This document shows positions 26,916 through 34,904 of a stretch of DNA of 64,000 bases, in pieces. The notes below the pieces were generated by a model. It was not told the origin of the DNA and made no database searches. It worked only from the letters and a program-made list of their open reading frames with translations. How positions within the stretch are numbered: the first letter of the stretch is position 1; every line of letters starts with the position of its first letter. Origin of the DNA: Cellulomonas sp. Root485 (GTDB lineage Bacteria; Actinomycetota; Actinomycetes; Actinomycetales; Cellulomonadaceae). The stretch is taken from positions 414,559 to 478,558 of the forward strand of contig NZ_LMFC01000002.1 in assembly GCF_001426705.1 (NCBI RefSeq), written 5' to 3'. A program made the position numbers and the translations under genes.

Positions 26916-27146
26916 TCATCGCGCCGGGTGACCGGCCTCGCAGCCGTTCGCGGGTGCGACCGCGTCGGCCAGGTGGTGCAGGGCGCCGGCGAGCGTGCGC
27001 CGGGTCCGCGGGGCGTGGGTGCGGCGTGTGCGCGGACGCGGTGCGTCCTCGGGCACCTCGGGTGCCCAGGGGCGCGCGCTCTCGGCCTCGTGCCGTGCGG
27101 CGGTCACTCCGAAGAGCAACCCGAACTGGGGCGTGTCCATCGACAT
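26916..27146 (-). CDS. Small basic protein of unknown function (76 residues)
   Basis: The reading begins MSMDTPQFGLLFGV, continues with an Arg/Thr/Pro-rich centre and ends with a possible amphipathic helix (LAGALHHLADAVAP). I do not recognise a family. Support for a real gene: AGGAGA 8 bases before the ATG and a near-consensus promoter (TTGACC-17-TACTTT) about 40 bp further upstream. It could be co-transcribed with the LacI gene downstream. It may instead be a leader region whose translation is incidental. Confidence 0.5.
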   Translation of the reverse strand: MSMDTPQFGLLFGVTAARHEAESARPWAPEVPEDAPRPRTRRTHAPRTRRTLAGALHHLADAVAPANGCEAGHPAR

Positions 27147-27187
27147 CAGGGGGTTCTCCTGTCGGTCCGTCGTTCTTCTGTACCGCT

Positions 27188-27216
27188 AAAGTAACCCTGA
27201 TCTCTGTACCGGTCAA
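27188..27216 (-). promoter_or_regulatory. Sigma-70-type promoter with flanking direct repeats
   Basis: On the minus strand: -35 TTGACC (27216-27211), 17-bp spacer, -10 TACTTT (27193-27188). Nine-base direct repeats (TCTGTACCG on the plus strand, 27177-27185 and 27203-27211), 26 bp apart, flank and overlap these elements. They are likely regulator sites. It drives the 76-residue ORF and perhaps the LacI gene. Confidence 0.65.
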
Positions 27217-27283
27217 GAGGACGCGAGAACTGGATCGCAGAGCGAGTGGACCGAGGCCCGCTCGGGCTCCGGGTGCCGAGGTC

Positions 27284-27400
27284 CGGCACCAGCGCTGCCG
27301 TTGTGGCGGGCCGGGCGACGCCGACGGGTCAGCGACTCCCGGCACCAGCGCTGCCGTGGTCGAGGGCCGCGCGCCGCCGACGGGGTCAGCGACTCCCGGC
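27284..27400. repeat. Degenerate tandem copies of the radA 3' end
   Basis: A unit of about 56 bp starts at 27284 and again at 27340 (both begin CGGCACCAGCGCTGCCG) and includes GTCAGCGACTCCCGGC (27328-27343 and 27385-27400). The second copy runs into the genuine radA stop codon region, and radA's own tail (27409-27430) shows a third related stretch. The copies look like duplicated and deleted versions of the last radA codons. Confidence 0.65.
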
Positions 27401-28837
27401 TGACGCCAGGTCCGGCACCAGCCCCGCCGCCGTCACGGCCTCGCCCAGGTCCGCCGCGGTCAGGACCGTGAGCCCGGCGGGCGGTGTCGCGCCGTCGAGC
27501 GCACCCGCCGGCACGATCGCGCGCGTGAAGCCGAGCCGGGCTGCTTCGGCCAGCCGGCGACCGACGCCGGACACCGTCCGGATCTCCCCGGCGAGCCCGA
27601 CCTCGCCGATCGCGACCAGCCCGCGCGGCAACGGCACGTTCTCGCGCGAGCTCACGGCGGCCAGCGCCAGGGCCAGGTCCGCGCCCGGCTCCATCACGCG
27701 GGCGCCGCCGATGGTCGACACGTAGACGTCCTGGTCCGCCAGCCGCGCACCGAGCCTGCGCTGGAGCACGGCGAGCACCATGGCCAGCCGGCTGCTGTCC
27801 ACCCCGCTCGTGGTCCGGCGCGGGTTGGGCACCGCGCTGGGCGCGACGAGGGACTGCACCTCGACGACGAGGGGACGGCGACCCTCCAGCGTGACGGTCA
27901 GGCAGGTGCCCGGGACGGCGTGCAGGGCCTGGGAGATGAACAGCCCGCTCGGGTCCGCCAGCCCGACGATCCCCGTCTCCGACAGGTCGAAGCAGCCGAC
28001 CTCGTCGGTCGGGCCGTACCGGTTCTTGGTGGCCCGCAGCATCCGCAGGCGCGAGTGCCGCTCGCCCTCGAACTGGCAGACGACGTCGACGAGGTGCTCG
28101 AGCGTGCGCGGGCCGGCCACCGACCCGTCCTTGGTGACGTGCCCGATGAGAACGACCGGCAGGTCCCGGGACTTGGCGGCCTGGATCACCGCCGTGGCCA
28201 CCTCCCGCACCTGGGACACGCCCCCGGCGGTCCCCTCGACCTGCGCGGACGCGATGGTCTGGATCGAGTCGAGCACCAGCAGGTCGGGGTCGACGTGCTC
28301 GATGTGCCCGAGGACGGTGCCCAGGTCGGTCTCCGCGGTGAGCAGCAGCTGCGGGTCGAGCGCGTGGATCCGGCCGGCCCGCAGGCGCACCTGCGCGGCG
28401 GACTCCTCGCCGGTGACATAGAGGACCTTGCGTCCGGTCCGAGCCGCGCGCGCGGCGACGTCGAGCAGCAGGGTCGACTTGCCGACCCCCGGCTCGCCGG
28501 CCAGCAGCACCACGGCGCCCGGCACCAGGCCGCCACCGAGCACCCGGTCGAGCTCGTCGACCCCGGTGGGCCTGGCCCGCGCGGTCTCGATGTCGATCTG
28601 GTCGATCGGCCGCGCCGGGGAGCGCGTCGGGGAGGTGGCGACCGTGCGGGGCGCCCCGCCGCCAGGGCCCGTGTCCTCGAGGACCGACCCCCACGCCTGG
28701 CACTCGCCGCAGCGGCCGACCCACTTGCTCGCGGTCCAGCCGCACTCCGTGCAGCGGAAGGCCGGGCGGGCGCTGCGGTCGGGCCGCTTGGAGGAGGTCG
28801 AGGTCACGCGCCGCACGGTAGCCGCAGGCTCTGACAC
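27386..28837 (-). CDS. radA: DNA repair protein RadA/Sms
   Basis: 483 residues, a RecA-like ATPase that helps branch migration during recombination repair. The N-terminal zinc finger has Cys29, 32, 43 and 46 (CTECGW...CGEC). Walker A is GEPGVGKST (114-122). The RadA-specific KNRYG motif is at 271-275, and the Lon-protease-like C-terminal domain is complete (ALAAVSSRENVPLPRGLVAIGEVGLAGEIR). The GTG at 28837 is accepted; a GTG ten codons in is an alternative. The gene is divergent from a TetR gene. Its final codons are partly duplicated just downstream. Confidence 0.96.
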   Translation of the reverse strand: MSEPAATVRRVTSTSSKRPDRSARPAFRCTECGWTASKWVGRCGECQAWGSVLEDTGPGGGAPRTVATSPTRSPARPIDQIDIETARARPTGVDELDRVLGGGLVPGAVVLLAGEPGVGKSTLLLDVAARAARTGRKVLYVTGEESAAQVRLRAGRIHALDPQLLLTAETDLGTVLGHIEHVDPDLLVLDSIQTIASAQVEGTAGGVSQVREVATAVIQAAKSRDLPVVLIGHVTKDGSVAGPRTLEHLVDVVCQFEGERHSRLRMLRATKNRYGPTDEVGCFDLSETGIVGLADPSGLFISQALHAVPGTCLTVTLEGRRPLVVEVQSLVAPSAVPNPRRTTSGVDSSRLAMVLAVLQRRLGARLADQDVYVSTIGGARVMEPGADLALALAAVSSRENVPLPRGLVAIGEVGLAGEIRTVSGVGRRLAEAARLGFTRAIVPAGALDGATPPAGLTVLTAADLGEAVTAAGLVPDLASAGSR

Positions 28838-28856
28838 GACCCTCTTGCGCCACGGC

Positions 28857-28890
28857 TGAACACACGTTTAACGTAGTGAACGTGCGTTCA
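28857..28890. promoter_or_regulatory. Operator overlapping the TetR start codon
   Basis: TGAACACACGTT (28857-28868) and AACGTGCGTTCA (28879-28890) match as an inverted repeat at 11 of 12 positions around a 10-bp centre. The site overlaps the beginning of the TetR coding region, so the regulator probably represses its own operon. Confidence 0.7.
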
Positions 28891-29532
28891 GAGGACCTCA
28901 CCGCCCGCGCCCGGATCCGGGACGCGGCGGTCGCGCGCTTCGGTCGCGACGGGTTCCGCGCGCCGGTGCGCGCCATCGCGGAGGACGCCGGGGTCAGCGC
29001 CGGGCTGGTGATCCACCACTTCGGCTCCAAGGACGCGCTGCGCGCCGAGTGCGACGCGCACGTGCTGCGGGTCATCCGCGAGGAGAAGTCGTCGGCGATC
29101 GCGGAGAAGTCGCCGGCCGAGACGATCGGGATGCTGGCGCGAGTGCAGGAGTACGCGCCCCTGTTCGCCTACATCGTGCGCAGCCTCATGGACGGCGGGG
29201 CGCTCGCGGCGCACTTCGTCGACGGGTTGATGGACGACGCCGCGGACTACCTGGAGGCGGGTGAGGCGGCGGGCACGGTCCGCGGCTCGAGCGACCCCCG
29301 CGGGCGGGCGCGTCAGGTCGTCGCCGCCCAGGTCGGTCTCATCGTGATGGCGCAGCTGGACGCGGCCGCGGGCCGGGGCGTCGCGCCGACGGACGACCCG
29401 GCCAAGGCGATCGACGAGCTCACCAGCCGCACCATGCTCGCCGGCCTCGAGCTCTACACGCACGGCCTCTTCACCGACAGCAGATACCTCGACGCCTATC
29501 GGCACTTTCAGCAGGACAAGGAGAAGTCATGA
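28876..29532 (+). CDS. TetR-family regulator of the ABC exporter operon
   Basis: 218 residues from the GTG at 28876; a GTG two codons later also fits. No ribosome site is evident, so the message may be leaderless. The helix-turn-helix (about 8-54) includes [24 protein letters not shown] and [21 protein letters not shown]. The C-terminal domain resembles the TetR group found with ABC-2-type exporters. Its stop overlaps the ATG of the ATPase gene (ATGA), making one operon of regulator, ATPase and permease. An operator overlaps its start. Confidence 0.9.
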   Translation: MNVRSEDLTARARIRDAAVARFGRDGFRAPVRAIAEDAGVSAGLVIHHFGSKDALRAECDAHVLRVIREEKSSAIAEKSPAETIGMLARVQEYAPLFAYIVRSLMDGGALAAHFVDGLMDDAADYLEAGEAAGTVRGSSDPRGRARQVVAAQVGLIVMAQLDAAAGRGVAPTDDPAKAIDELTSRTMLAGLELYTHGLFTDSRYLDAYRHFQQDKEKS

Positions 29533-30452
29533 CCGACGCCATCGCGGTCAGCGGACTCGTCAAGTCGTTCGGCGCCAAGCGCGCGCTCGACGGGTTCGAC
29601 CTCACCGTCCGCACGGGGGAGGTGCACGGCTTCCTCGGCCCCAACGGCGCGGGCAAGTCGACCACGATCCGCGTGCTCCTCGGGCTGCTGCGCGCCGACG
29701 CCGGGGACGTCCGGCTGCTCGGGGGCGACCCGTGGCGCGACGCCGTCGCCCTGCACAGGCGGCTGGCGTACGTGCCCGGCGAGGTCAACCTGTGGCCCAA
29801 CCTGTCCGGTGGCGAGTCGATCGACGTGCTCGGGCGCCTGCGAGGTGGGCTCGACCCCGCCCGTCGCGACGCCCTCATCGAACGGTTCGAGCTGGACCCG
29901 CGCATCAAGGGTCGCGCCTACTCCAAGGGCAACCGGCAGAAGGTCGCCCTCGTCGCGGCGCTCGCGGCGGACGTCGAGCTGCTGCTCATGGACGAGCCGA
30001 CCAGCGGCCTGGACCCCCTCATGGAGGCGGTCTTCCAGCAGGTCGTGCAGGAGGCCGCCGCCGACGGGCGCACCGTGCTGCTGTCCAGCCACATCCTGGC
30101 CGAGGTCGAGGCCCTGTGCCGTCGCGTCACGATCATCCGGCAGGGTCGCGCGGTGCAGAGCGGGTCGCTGGAGGAGCTGCGCAGCCTCACCCGCACCACC
30201 GTGACCGCGGGCCTCCGTGACGCCGACGAGGCCGAGCGCACCCTGACCGCGGTCGACGGCGTGCACCACGTGCAGCGCGACGACGGCCACCTGACCGTCG
30301 ACGTCGACACCGCCTCGCTCAACGACGTGCTCGCGCGGCTGACCGGGTTCGGTGTCCGGTCGCTGACCGCCCACCCGACGCTCGAGGACCTGTTCCTGCG
30401 CGAGTACAGCGAGGAGCTGGCCACTCTGGGCGTGCACGAGGAGTCGCGATGA
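29529..30452 (+). CDS. ABC exporter ATP-binding protein (ABC-2 drug type)
   Basis: 307 residues. Walker A is GPNGAGKST (37-45), Walker [14 protein letters not shown] (about 151-163), and the H-loop SSHIL. The signature motif is the variant YSKGNRQKV (about 131) instead of LSGGQ, a form seen in antibiotic-export ATPases of this type. The C-terminal 90 residues are an accessory domain. It overlaps the TetR gene by 4 bp and the permease gene by 4 bp, so the three are translated together. Likely exports a lipophilic antibiotic or similar compound; substrate not shown. Confidence 0.93.
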   Translation: MTDAIAVSGLVKSFGAKRALDGFDLTVRTGEVHGFLGPNGAGKSTTIRVLLGLLRADAGDVRLLGGDPWRDAVALHRRLAYVPGEVNLWPNLSGGESIDVLGRLRGGLDPARRDALIERFELDPRIKGRAYSKGNRQKVALVAALAADVELLLMDEPTSGLDPLMEAVFQQVVQEAAADGRTVLLSSHILAEVEALCRRVTIIRQGRAVQSGSLEELRSLTRTTVTAGLRDADEAERTLTAVDGVHHVQRDDGHLTVDVDTASLNDVLARLTGFGVRSLTAHPTLEDLFLREYSEELATLGVHEESR

Positions 30453-32062
30453 GCGCGGTCGTCGACAACCGCTCCAGCGAGCTCGCCGGCACCCGAGGCC
30501 TCGTCCGGGTCGCCCTGCGCCTGGACCGGTGGCGCACGGCGATCTGGGCCGTCGCGGTCGCCGGGCTCACGCAGGTGTCCGTCAGCGGGTTGTCGCAGGT
30601 CTACTCCACACCCGAGTCGCTGGCCGGCCGGGCGCAGCTCATCTCGTCGCCCGCGGCGACCGCGCTGGCCGGCCCCGGGTACGGGCTCGACGACTACACG
30701 GTCGGCGCGATGACGGCCAACGAGCTGGGCCTCTGGCTCATGATCCCGGTCGCGATCATGGCCCTGCTCACGGTGACGCGGCACCTGCGGGCCGCCGAGG
30801 AGGACGGCCGGCTCGAGCTCGTGCGGTCCGCACCCGTCGGTCGCGACGCTCCCGTGGTCGCCGGGCTGGTCGCCGCGGTCGTCGCGACGGTGGTCGTCGG
30901 AGGGCTCACGTTCCTCGCCCTCGTGTCGACCGGCCTCGACGCGGTCGGCTCGCTCGCGCTCACGGGCGGCATCGTCATGGTCGGGCTGGTCTTCGCCGGC
31001 ATCTCCGCGGTCGCCTCGCAGCTGACCGCGCACGCGCGGGCGGCCAGCTCGCTCGGCATGGCGGCGCTCGGGGTCGCGTTCCTGCTGCGGGCGGTCGGCG
31101 ACGTGCGCGGCCCGGAGAGCACCAGCGTGCTCACGTGGCTGTCCCCGTTCGGGTGGGCGCAGGCGACGCGCGCGTACGTCGACGAGCGGTTCTGGCCGCT
31201 CGCCATCGGCGTCGTCGTGGCCGCCGTCCTGGTGGCCGTGGCGTTCTGGCTCGTCGGCCGTCGCGACCTGGGCACCGGGCTGCTCGCCGAGCGGCTGGGC
31301 CGTCCGCGGGCGTCGGCACGCCTGTCGGGGATGGTCGCGCTGACGGTGCGGCGGCAGTCCGGCGCGATCCTCTCGTGGGGACTCGGGATCGTCGTCATGG
31401 GCGTGTTCATCGGGCTCCTGGCCGGCGAGATCGTCGACTTCGTCGCCGACGAGCCCCAGCTCGCGCAGATGTTCCCGACCGGCCCGAACGGTGCCGCGGC
31501 GTCGGCCTTCGCGCTCTACACGGTCTTCCTCGCGGTGATGGCGGGCGCGTACGCCGCGACCGCCGTGCATGCGGCACGGACGGAGGAGAACGCGACGCGC
31601 GGCGCGATCGTGCTGGCCGGACCGGTGTCGCGGGTGCGCTGGCTGGGCTCGCAGGTGGGAGTCGCGGCGGTCGCTGCGACCGCGATCATGCTGGTCACAG
31701 GCCTGCTGATGGGCCTGACCGCGACTGCCTCGCTCGGTGAGCGCTCCGTCGCGCAGCTGGTCGGCGCGACCGCGGTGACCCTCCCCGCGGTCGGGATCAT
31801 GCTCGGCGTCGCGGTCGTCGTCATGGGCGTCGCGCCCCGGGCCTTCGGGCTCGTCTGGGCCTACGTGACGTACGTCGGCGTCGTGGGCCTGTTCGCGGCG
31901 CTGCTGCCCGACGGCTCCGACGTCCTCTCGCCGTTCACCTACACGCCGCAGCTGCCCGCCGAGGCGATGGACTGGCCGCCCGTGCTCCTCCTCGCCGCCG
32001 TGGCCGTCGCGCTGAACGCAGCGGGGCTCGCCGCGTTCCGGCGTCGTGACGTCGTCGGCTGA
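30449..32062 (+). CDS. ABC exporter permease (polyketide-antibiotic export type)
   Basis: 537 residues with about 12 hydrophobic helices in two halves of six. The hydrophilic N-terminus leads into a first helix at about 28-45. The stretch [26 protein letters not shown] between helices is characteristic of permeases annotated as polyketide-antibiotic exporters, and a related stretch ([24 protein letters not shown]) occurs in the second half, showing an internal duplication. The ATGA overlap with the ATPase gene supports a dedicated pair. Confidence 0.9.
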   Translation: MSAVVDNRSSELAGTRGLVRVALRLDRWRTAIWAVAVAGLTQVSVSGLSQVYSTPESLAGRAQLISSPAATALAGPGYGLDDYTVGAMTANELGLWLMIPVAIMALLTVTRHLRAAEEDGRLELVRSAPVGRDAPVVAGLVAAVVATVVVGGLTFLALVSTGLDAVGSLALTGGIVMVGLVFAGISAVASQLTAHARAASSLGMAALGVAFLLRAVGDVRGPESTSVLTWLSPFGWAQATRAYVDERFWPLAIGVVVAAVLVAVAFWLVGRRDLGTGLLAERLGRPRASARLSGMVALTVRRQSGAILSWGLGIVVMGVFIGLLAGEIVDFVADEPQLAQMFPTGPNGAAASAFALYTVFLAVMAGAYAATAVHAARTEENATRGAIVLAGPVSRVRWLGSQVGVAAVAATAIMLVTGLLMGLTATASLGERSVAQLVGATAVTLPAVGIMLGVAVVVMGVAPRAFGLVWAYVTYVGVVGLFAALLPDGSDVLSPFTYTPQLPAEAMDWPPVLLLAAVAVALNAAGLAAFRRRDVVG

Positions 32063-32130
32063 GTTTCCGTCGGTAGGCTGCGGGGCGTCCGGCGAGGGTT
32101 CGGGCGACGCGACGCGATGGGGGAGCCCCG

Positions 32131-32979
32131 ATGAGCGACACCGGCCGTCCCGGCCCCGAACGACCGGCCGGTCAGCCGACGCCGCCGATCTCGAACTGGC
32201 AGGCGATGCAGCCGAAGCCGCCCACCGCGCCGATCCCCACCACCGCGGACGCCGGGCCGACCGCGAGCCCGCCCGCCGGACCGCGCGCAGGCGTGCCGGC
32301 CGCGTTCGCCGCGCAGCAGGCCGCACCAGCAGCCGAGCCGGACCCGGCACCCGCTGCGTCAGGTCGCCCCCGCTGGCTGATCCCGGCGATCATCGGCGTC
32401 GTCGTCCTCGTGATCGCCGCGGTCGTCATCGGCATCGTCGTCAGCTCCGGCGACGACACCACCGACGACGCACCCCCGGCCGTCGCGACCACCATCCTGC
32501 TGCCCTCCCCGACGCCGACCATCGAGGCCGTCGCTCGGCCCGCGACCAGCGCCTTCGCGGTCGCCCTGCCGACGACCGTGCTGCAGTACGCGCTCGCGAC
32601 GTCGGCCGCCGACCCCGAGTGGCAGGCCGCTGGTGCCATCGAGGCCTACACGGAGACCTACACCGACGGCGGCGCCGCTACCGTCACCGTCCGCTCCGGC
32701 CAGTGGGAGACGGCCGAGGAGGCCTCCGCGTTCGCCGCCACGCTCGTCGCCGCGTTCCCGCCCGCGCCTGCCACCCCGGACCCGTCCGCGTCGCCCACGG
32801 GACCGACCCTCCCGCAGAGCGGCGACGTCACCGCCGGCGGGGCTGTGGCCGGCACCTACTCGATCGTCGACGCCGGCAACGGGACGGGCATCGCGGTCTG
32901 GGTCAACGGGACCTCGGTCTTCCAGGCGACCGCCCCGGTCGCAGACATCGTCGACCTCTACAACGCGTTCCCGCTCTGA
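32131..32979 (+). CDS. Single-pass membrane protein with exported C-terminal domain
   Basis: 282 residues. The N-terminal 85 residues are Pro/Ala-rich and cytoplasmic. One transmembrane helix (about 88-108, WLIPAIIGVVVLVIAAVVIGIVV) follows. The Thr/Pro linker and a domain of about 150 residues would be outside, with no Cys. I do not recognise the domain; the pattern (VEAYTETYTDGGAATVTVRSGQW, TYSIVDAGNGTGIAVWVNGTSVFQ) looks like a small beta-sandwich. Its 3' end overlaps the convergent AraC gene by 22 bp. Confidence 0.75.
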   Translation: MSDTGRPGPERPAGQPTPPISNWQAMQPKPPTAPIPTTADAGPTASPPAGPRAGVPAAFAAQQAAPAAEPDPAPAASGRPRWLIPAIIGVVVLVIAAVVIGIVVSSGDDTTDDAPPAVATTILLPSPTPTIEAVARPATSAFAVALPTTVLQYALATSAADPEWQAAGAIEAYTETYTDGGAATVTVRSGQWETAEEASAFAATLVAAFPPAPATPDPSASPTGPTLPQSGDVTAGGAVAGTYSIVDAGNGTGIAVWVNGTSVFQATAPVADIVDLYNAFPL

Positions 32980-33794
32980 CGCCTCAGCTGCTGAAGCTGC
33001 CGGCGGTAGGCGCCCGGTGTGGTGCCCGTCGCTGAACGGAAGTCGCTGGTCAGGTGCGCCTGGTCGGCGTACCCGAGCTGCACGGCGATCGCGGCGAGGT
33101 CGTCGTCGCCGTGCGCTGCGATCGCCCGCGCGGCCTCCTGCAACCGGATGCGGCGGGCCGCCTGCTTGGGTCCGATGCCGAGGGTCGCCGACAGTGCCCG
33201 CTGGATCGTGCGCTCGCTGACTGCGAAGTGCTCCGCGAGCGGGGTGCCGGTCTGGCGGTAGGCGCGTGAGCGCAGCTCGTCGAGGACCCGGTTGGCCAGC
33301 AGGCGGGTGGGTGGCGGCGGGTTCGCCCGCAGGCGACGGCCGATGAGCTCGTCGGCGGCCCGGGCGCGGTCGTCGGGGGTGCGCGCAGTCGCGATGTCCG
33401 CGAGGAGGGCGCGCAGCCCGCCCTCGGTGAGCGGGATCGTCGCGTCAGCGAGGTCCTGCGGTCGGAGCGTGCTCAGCACGGCGAGCCCGGCGGGGCGCAG
33501 CCGGATCGCGAACACGTCACCCGACCCGGCGATGCGCCGCCGCCACGCCCGGCGGTGCAGCCCGGTGACGACGAGGTCGGCGGGGACGTCACCGGCCTCG
33601 ACGGTCAGCGTGACGGCTGGTAGGTCGACGATCGTCTGGTCGACGACCTCGCCCTCGTCCAGGTGCCAGCGCACGTGCCAGTACGTGTCCACCACGTCGC
33701 GGACGGCGGGGTCGGGGTCGATCCACCGCGCGGCGTAGCGGACCAGGTTCTCGGGGTGCAGCACGCCCGAGGCCTCGTCGGGGCGGATGCGCAT
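32958..33794 (-). CDS. AraC-family transcriptional regulator
   Basis: 278 residues from the ATG at 33794. The N-terminal half (about 1-150) is the sensor domain found in AraC members with a DUF6597-like region (YWHVRWHLDEGE). The C-terminal half has two helix-turn-helix units: LAEHFAVSERTIQRALSATLGIGPKQAARRIRLQEA and LAAIAVQLGYADQAHLTSDFRSATGTTPGAYRR, a clean AraC signature. It is divergent from a DUF1761 membrane protein gene, which may be its target. Confidence 0.9.
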   Translation of the reverse strand: MRIRPDEASGVLHPENLVRYAARWIDPDPAVRDVVDTYWHVRWHLDEGEVVDQTIVDLPAVTLTVEAGDVPADLVVTGLHRRAWRRRIAGSGDVFAIRLRPAGLAVLSTLRPQDLADATIPLTEGGLRALLADIATARTPDDRARAADELIGRRLRANPPPPTRLLANRVLDELRSRAYRQTGTPLAEHFAVSERTIQRALSATLGIGPKQAARRIRLQEAARAIAAHGDDDLAAIAVQLGYADQAHLTSDFRSATGTTPGAYRRQLQQLRRQSGNAL

Positions 33795-33862
33795 GCTCCA
33801 CGATCGCGGTCGGTGTCGTCTTTCTCCAAGACCTTGCCGCGGGCCGGTGCCGACCATGGCAC

Positions 33863-34273
33863 GTGATCTCCCACGTGACCGACCTCAGCTGGCTCGCGAT
33901 CGGCATCGCGACCCTCGTCTACTACCTCCTCGGTGCCCTCTGGTTCACGCCGCTGTTCGGTGCTGCCTGGGACACGGCCATCGGGTACACCCGGGTGCGT
34001 GGTGAGCGCTTCTCCGCCGCGTACTACGTGGTGCCGCTGGTCAGCAGCCTGCTGGTGACGGTCGCGATGGGTCTCCTCGTCGCCGCGGCCGGGATCGAGG
34101 AGCCGGTGGACGCCCTCGTCCTCGGTCTGGTCGTCGGCATCGGGGTCGCCCTGGCCGTCTCCGTGAACAACGCCCTGACGCCCCACACGCCGCACCCGTT
34201 CCGCCTGGGCGTCATCACGGGTGGGTACCACGTCGTCGGCATCGTCGCGGTGACGCTGATCGTCGCGCGCTAG
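33863..34273 (+). CDS. DUF1761 membrane protein
   Basis: 136 residues with four hydrophobic helices (about 7-27, 50-73, 82-102 and 115-135), matching the DUF1761 family. Typical family features are the LGALWFTPLFGAAW segment after helix 1 and the NNALTPHTPHPFRLGVITGGYHV stretch before helix 4. The GTG at 33863 is used; a GTG four codons later is possible. Two CACGTG hexamers (33860-33865 and 33872-33877) overlap the start. Function unknown; the divergent AraC gene suggests regulated expression. Confidence 0.8.
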   Translation: MISHVTDLSWLAIGIATLVYYLLGALWFTPLFGAAWDTAIGYTRVRGERFSAAYYVVPLVSSLLVTVAMGLLVAAAGIEEPVDALVLGLVVGIGVALAVSVNNALTPHTPHPFRLGVITGGYHVVGIVAVTLIVAR

Positions 34274-34324
34274 CGCCGACCGGTCACGGCTGACGCGACG
34301 ATGCCCGTGGCGGAAGCCCGCGGG

Positions 34325-34705
34325 TCAGCTGGCCTCGATGATCGACAGGATGTTGCCGCCCGGGTCCGTGAACCAGGCGATCAGCGGGCCGCCGCCGCGG
34401 AACACGTAGTCGTCGTCGGTCTCCGTGGGGGTGCCCGCGTACTTCTCGAACTGCACGCCGCGCTCCCGCAGCTCCGCGACCGTGCCGGGGACGTCCTCGA
34501 CGGGGAAGTTGAGCACCGTGTAGCCGGCCGGCGCATGTGCCGGGCCCTTGGGGTAGACGAGCACCTCGTGACCGCTGTCGAAGCGCAGGAAGAGCATCCC
34601 GTTCTCCTCGGACACGTCGAGCCCGAGCACGTCGGCGTAGAACGCCCGCGCGGCCGGCACGTCGTCGGTCGAGAACCCGCTGAACGCCTTGCTGAGATCG
34701 GCCAT
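34325..34705 (-). CDS. VOC (glyoxalase/bleomycin-resistance fold) protein
   Basis: 126 residues, one complete VOC domain of two beta-alpha-beta-beta-beta units. Recognisable parts are FSTDDVPAARAFYADVLGLDV, NFPVEDVPGTVAELRERGVQF and the C-terminal AWFTDPGGNILSII. GAGGAG five bases before the ATG at 34705 decides the start over two GTG codons just upstream. The enzyme activity cannot be told from sequence: relatives include lyases, dioxygenases and binding proteins. Confidence 0.88.
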   Translation of the reverse strand: MADLSKAFSGFSTDDVPAARAFYADVLGLDVSEENGMLFLRFDSGHEVLVYPKGPAHAPAGYTVLNFPVEDVPGTVAELRERGVQFEKYAGTPTETDDDYVFRGGGPLIAWFTDPGGNILSIIEAS

Positions 34706-34770
34706 CACCACTCCTCGGAGACATCGTCGGCAATCCCGTCCAGGCTCCCGCGCCCACCCCGCTCCCGCGA

Positions 34771-34824
34771 CCGCAACGTCCGCACAAAGGACTGCTGGGA
34801 CGCGTTCATGTGCGGACGTTGCGG
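34771..34824. repeat. Inverted-repeat element, copy D (44-bp core 34776-34819)
   Basis: The longest perfect stem of the family: CCGCAACGTCCGCACA (34771-34786) with its exact complement (34809-34824), 16 bp, around a 22-nt centre. The 44-bp core from ACGTCC to GGACGT has the same length as the other copies. Copy E follows at a 63-bp period. Confidence 0.9.
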
Positions 34825-34837
34825 GGGCGAACGCCGG

Positions 34838-34883
34838 GACGTCCGCACACAGGAGCGTTGGGACGCGTTGATGTGCGGACGTC
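34838..34883. repeat. Inverted-repeat element, copy E (44-bp core 34839-34882)
   Basis: Perfect 12-bp stem GACGTCCGCACA (34838-34849) and its complement (34872-34883), 22-nt centre. Its right half resembles copy D (TGGGACGCGTT shared), so D and E are a diverged tandem duplication. The pair lies between the sensor-kinase stop and the VOC gene start. Confidence 0.9.
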
Positions 34884-34904
34884 GTGGGTTTGCGCGGAGG
34901 GCGG

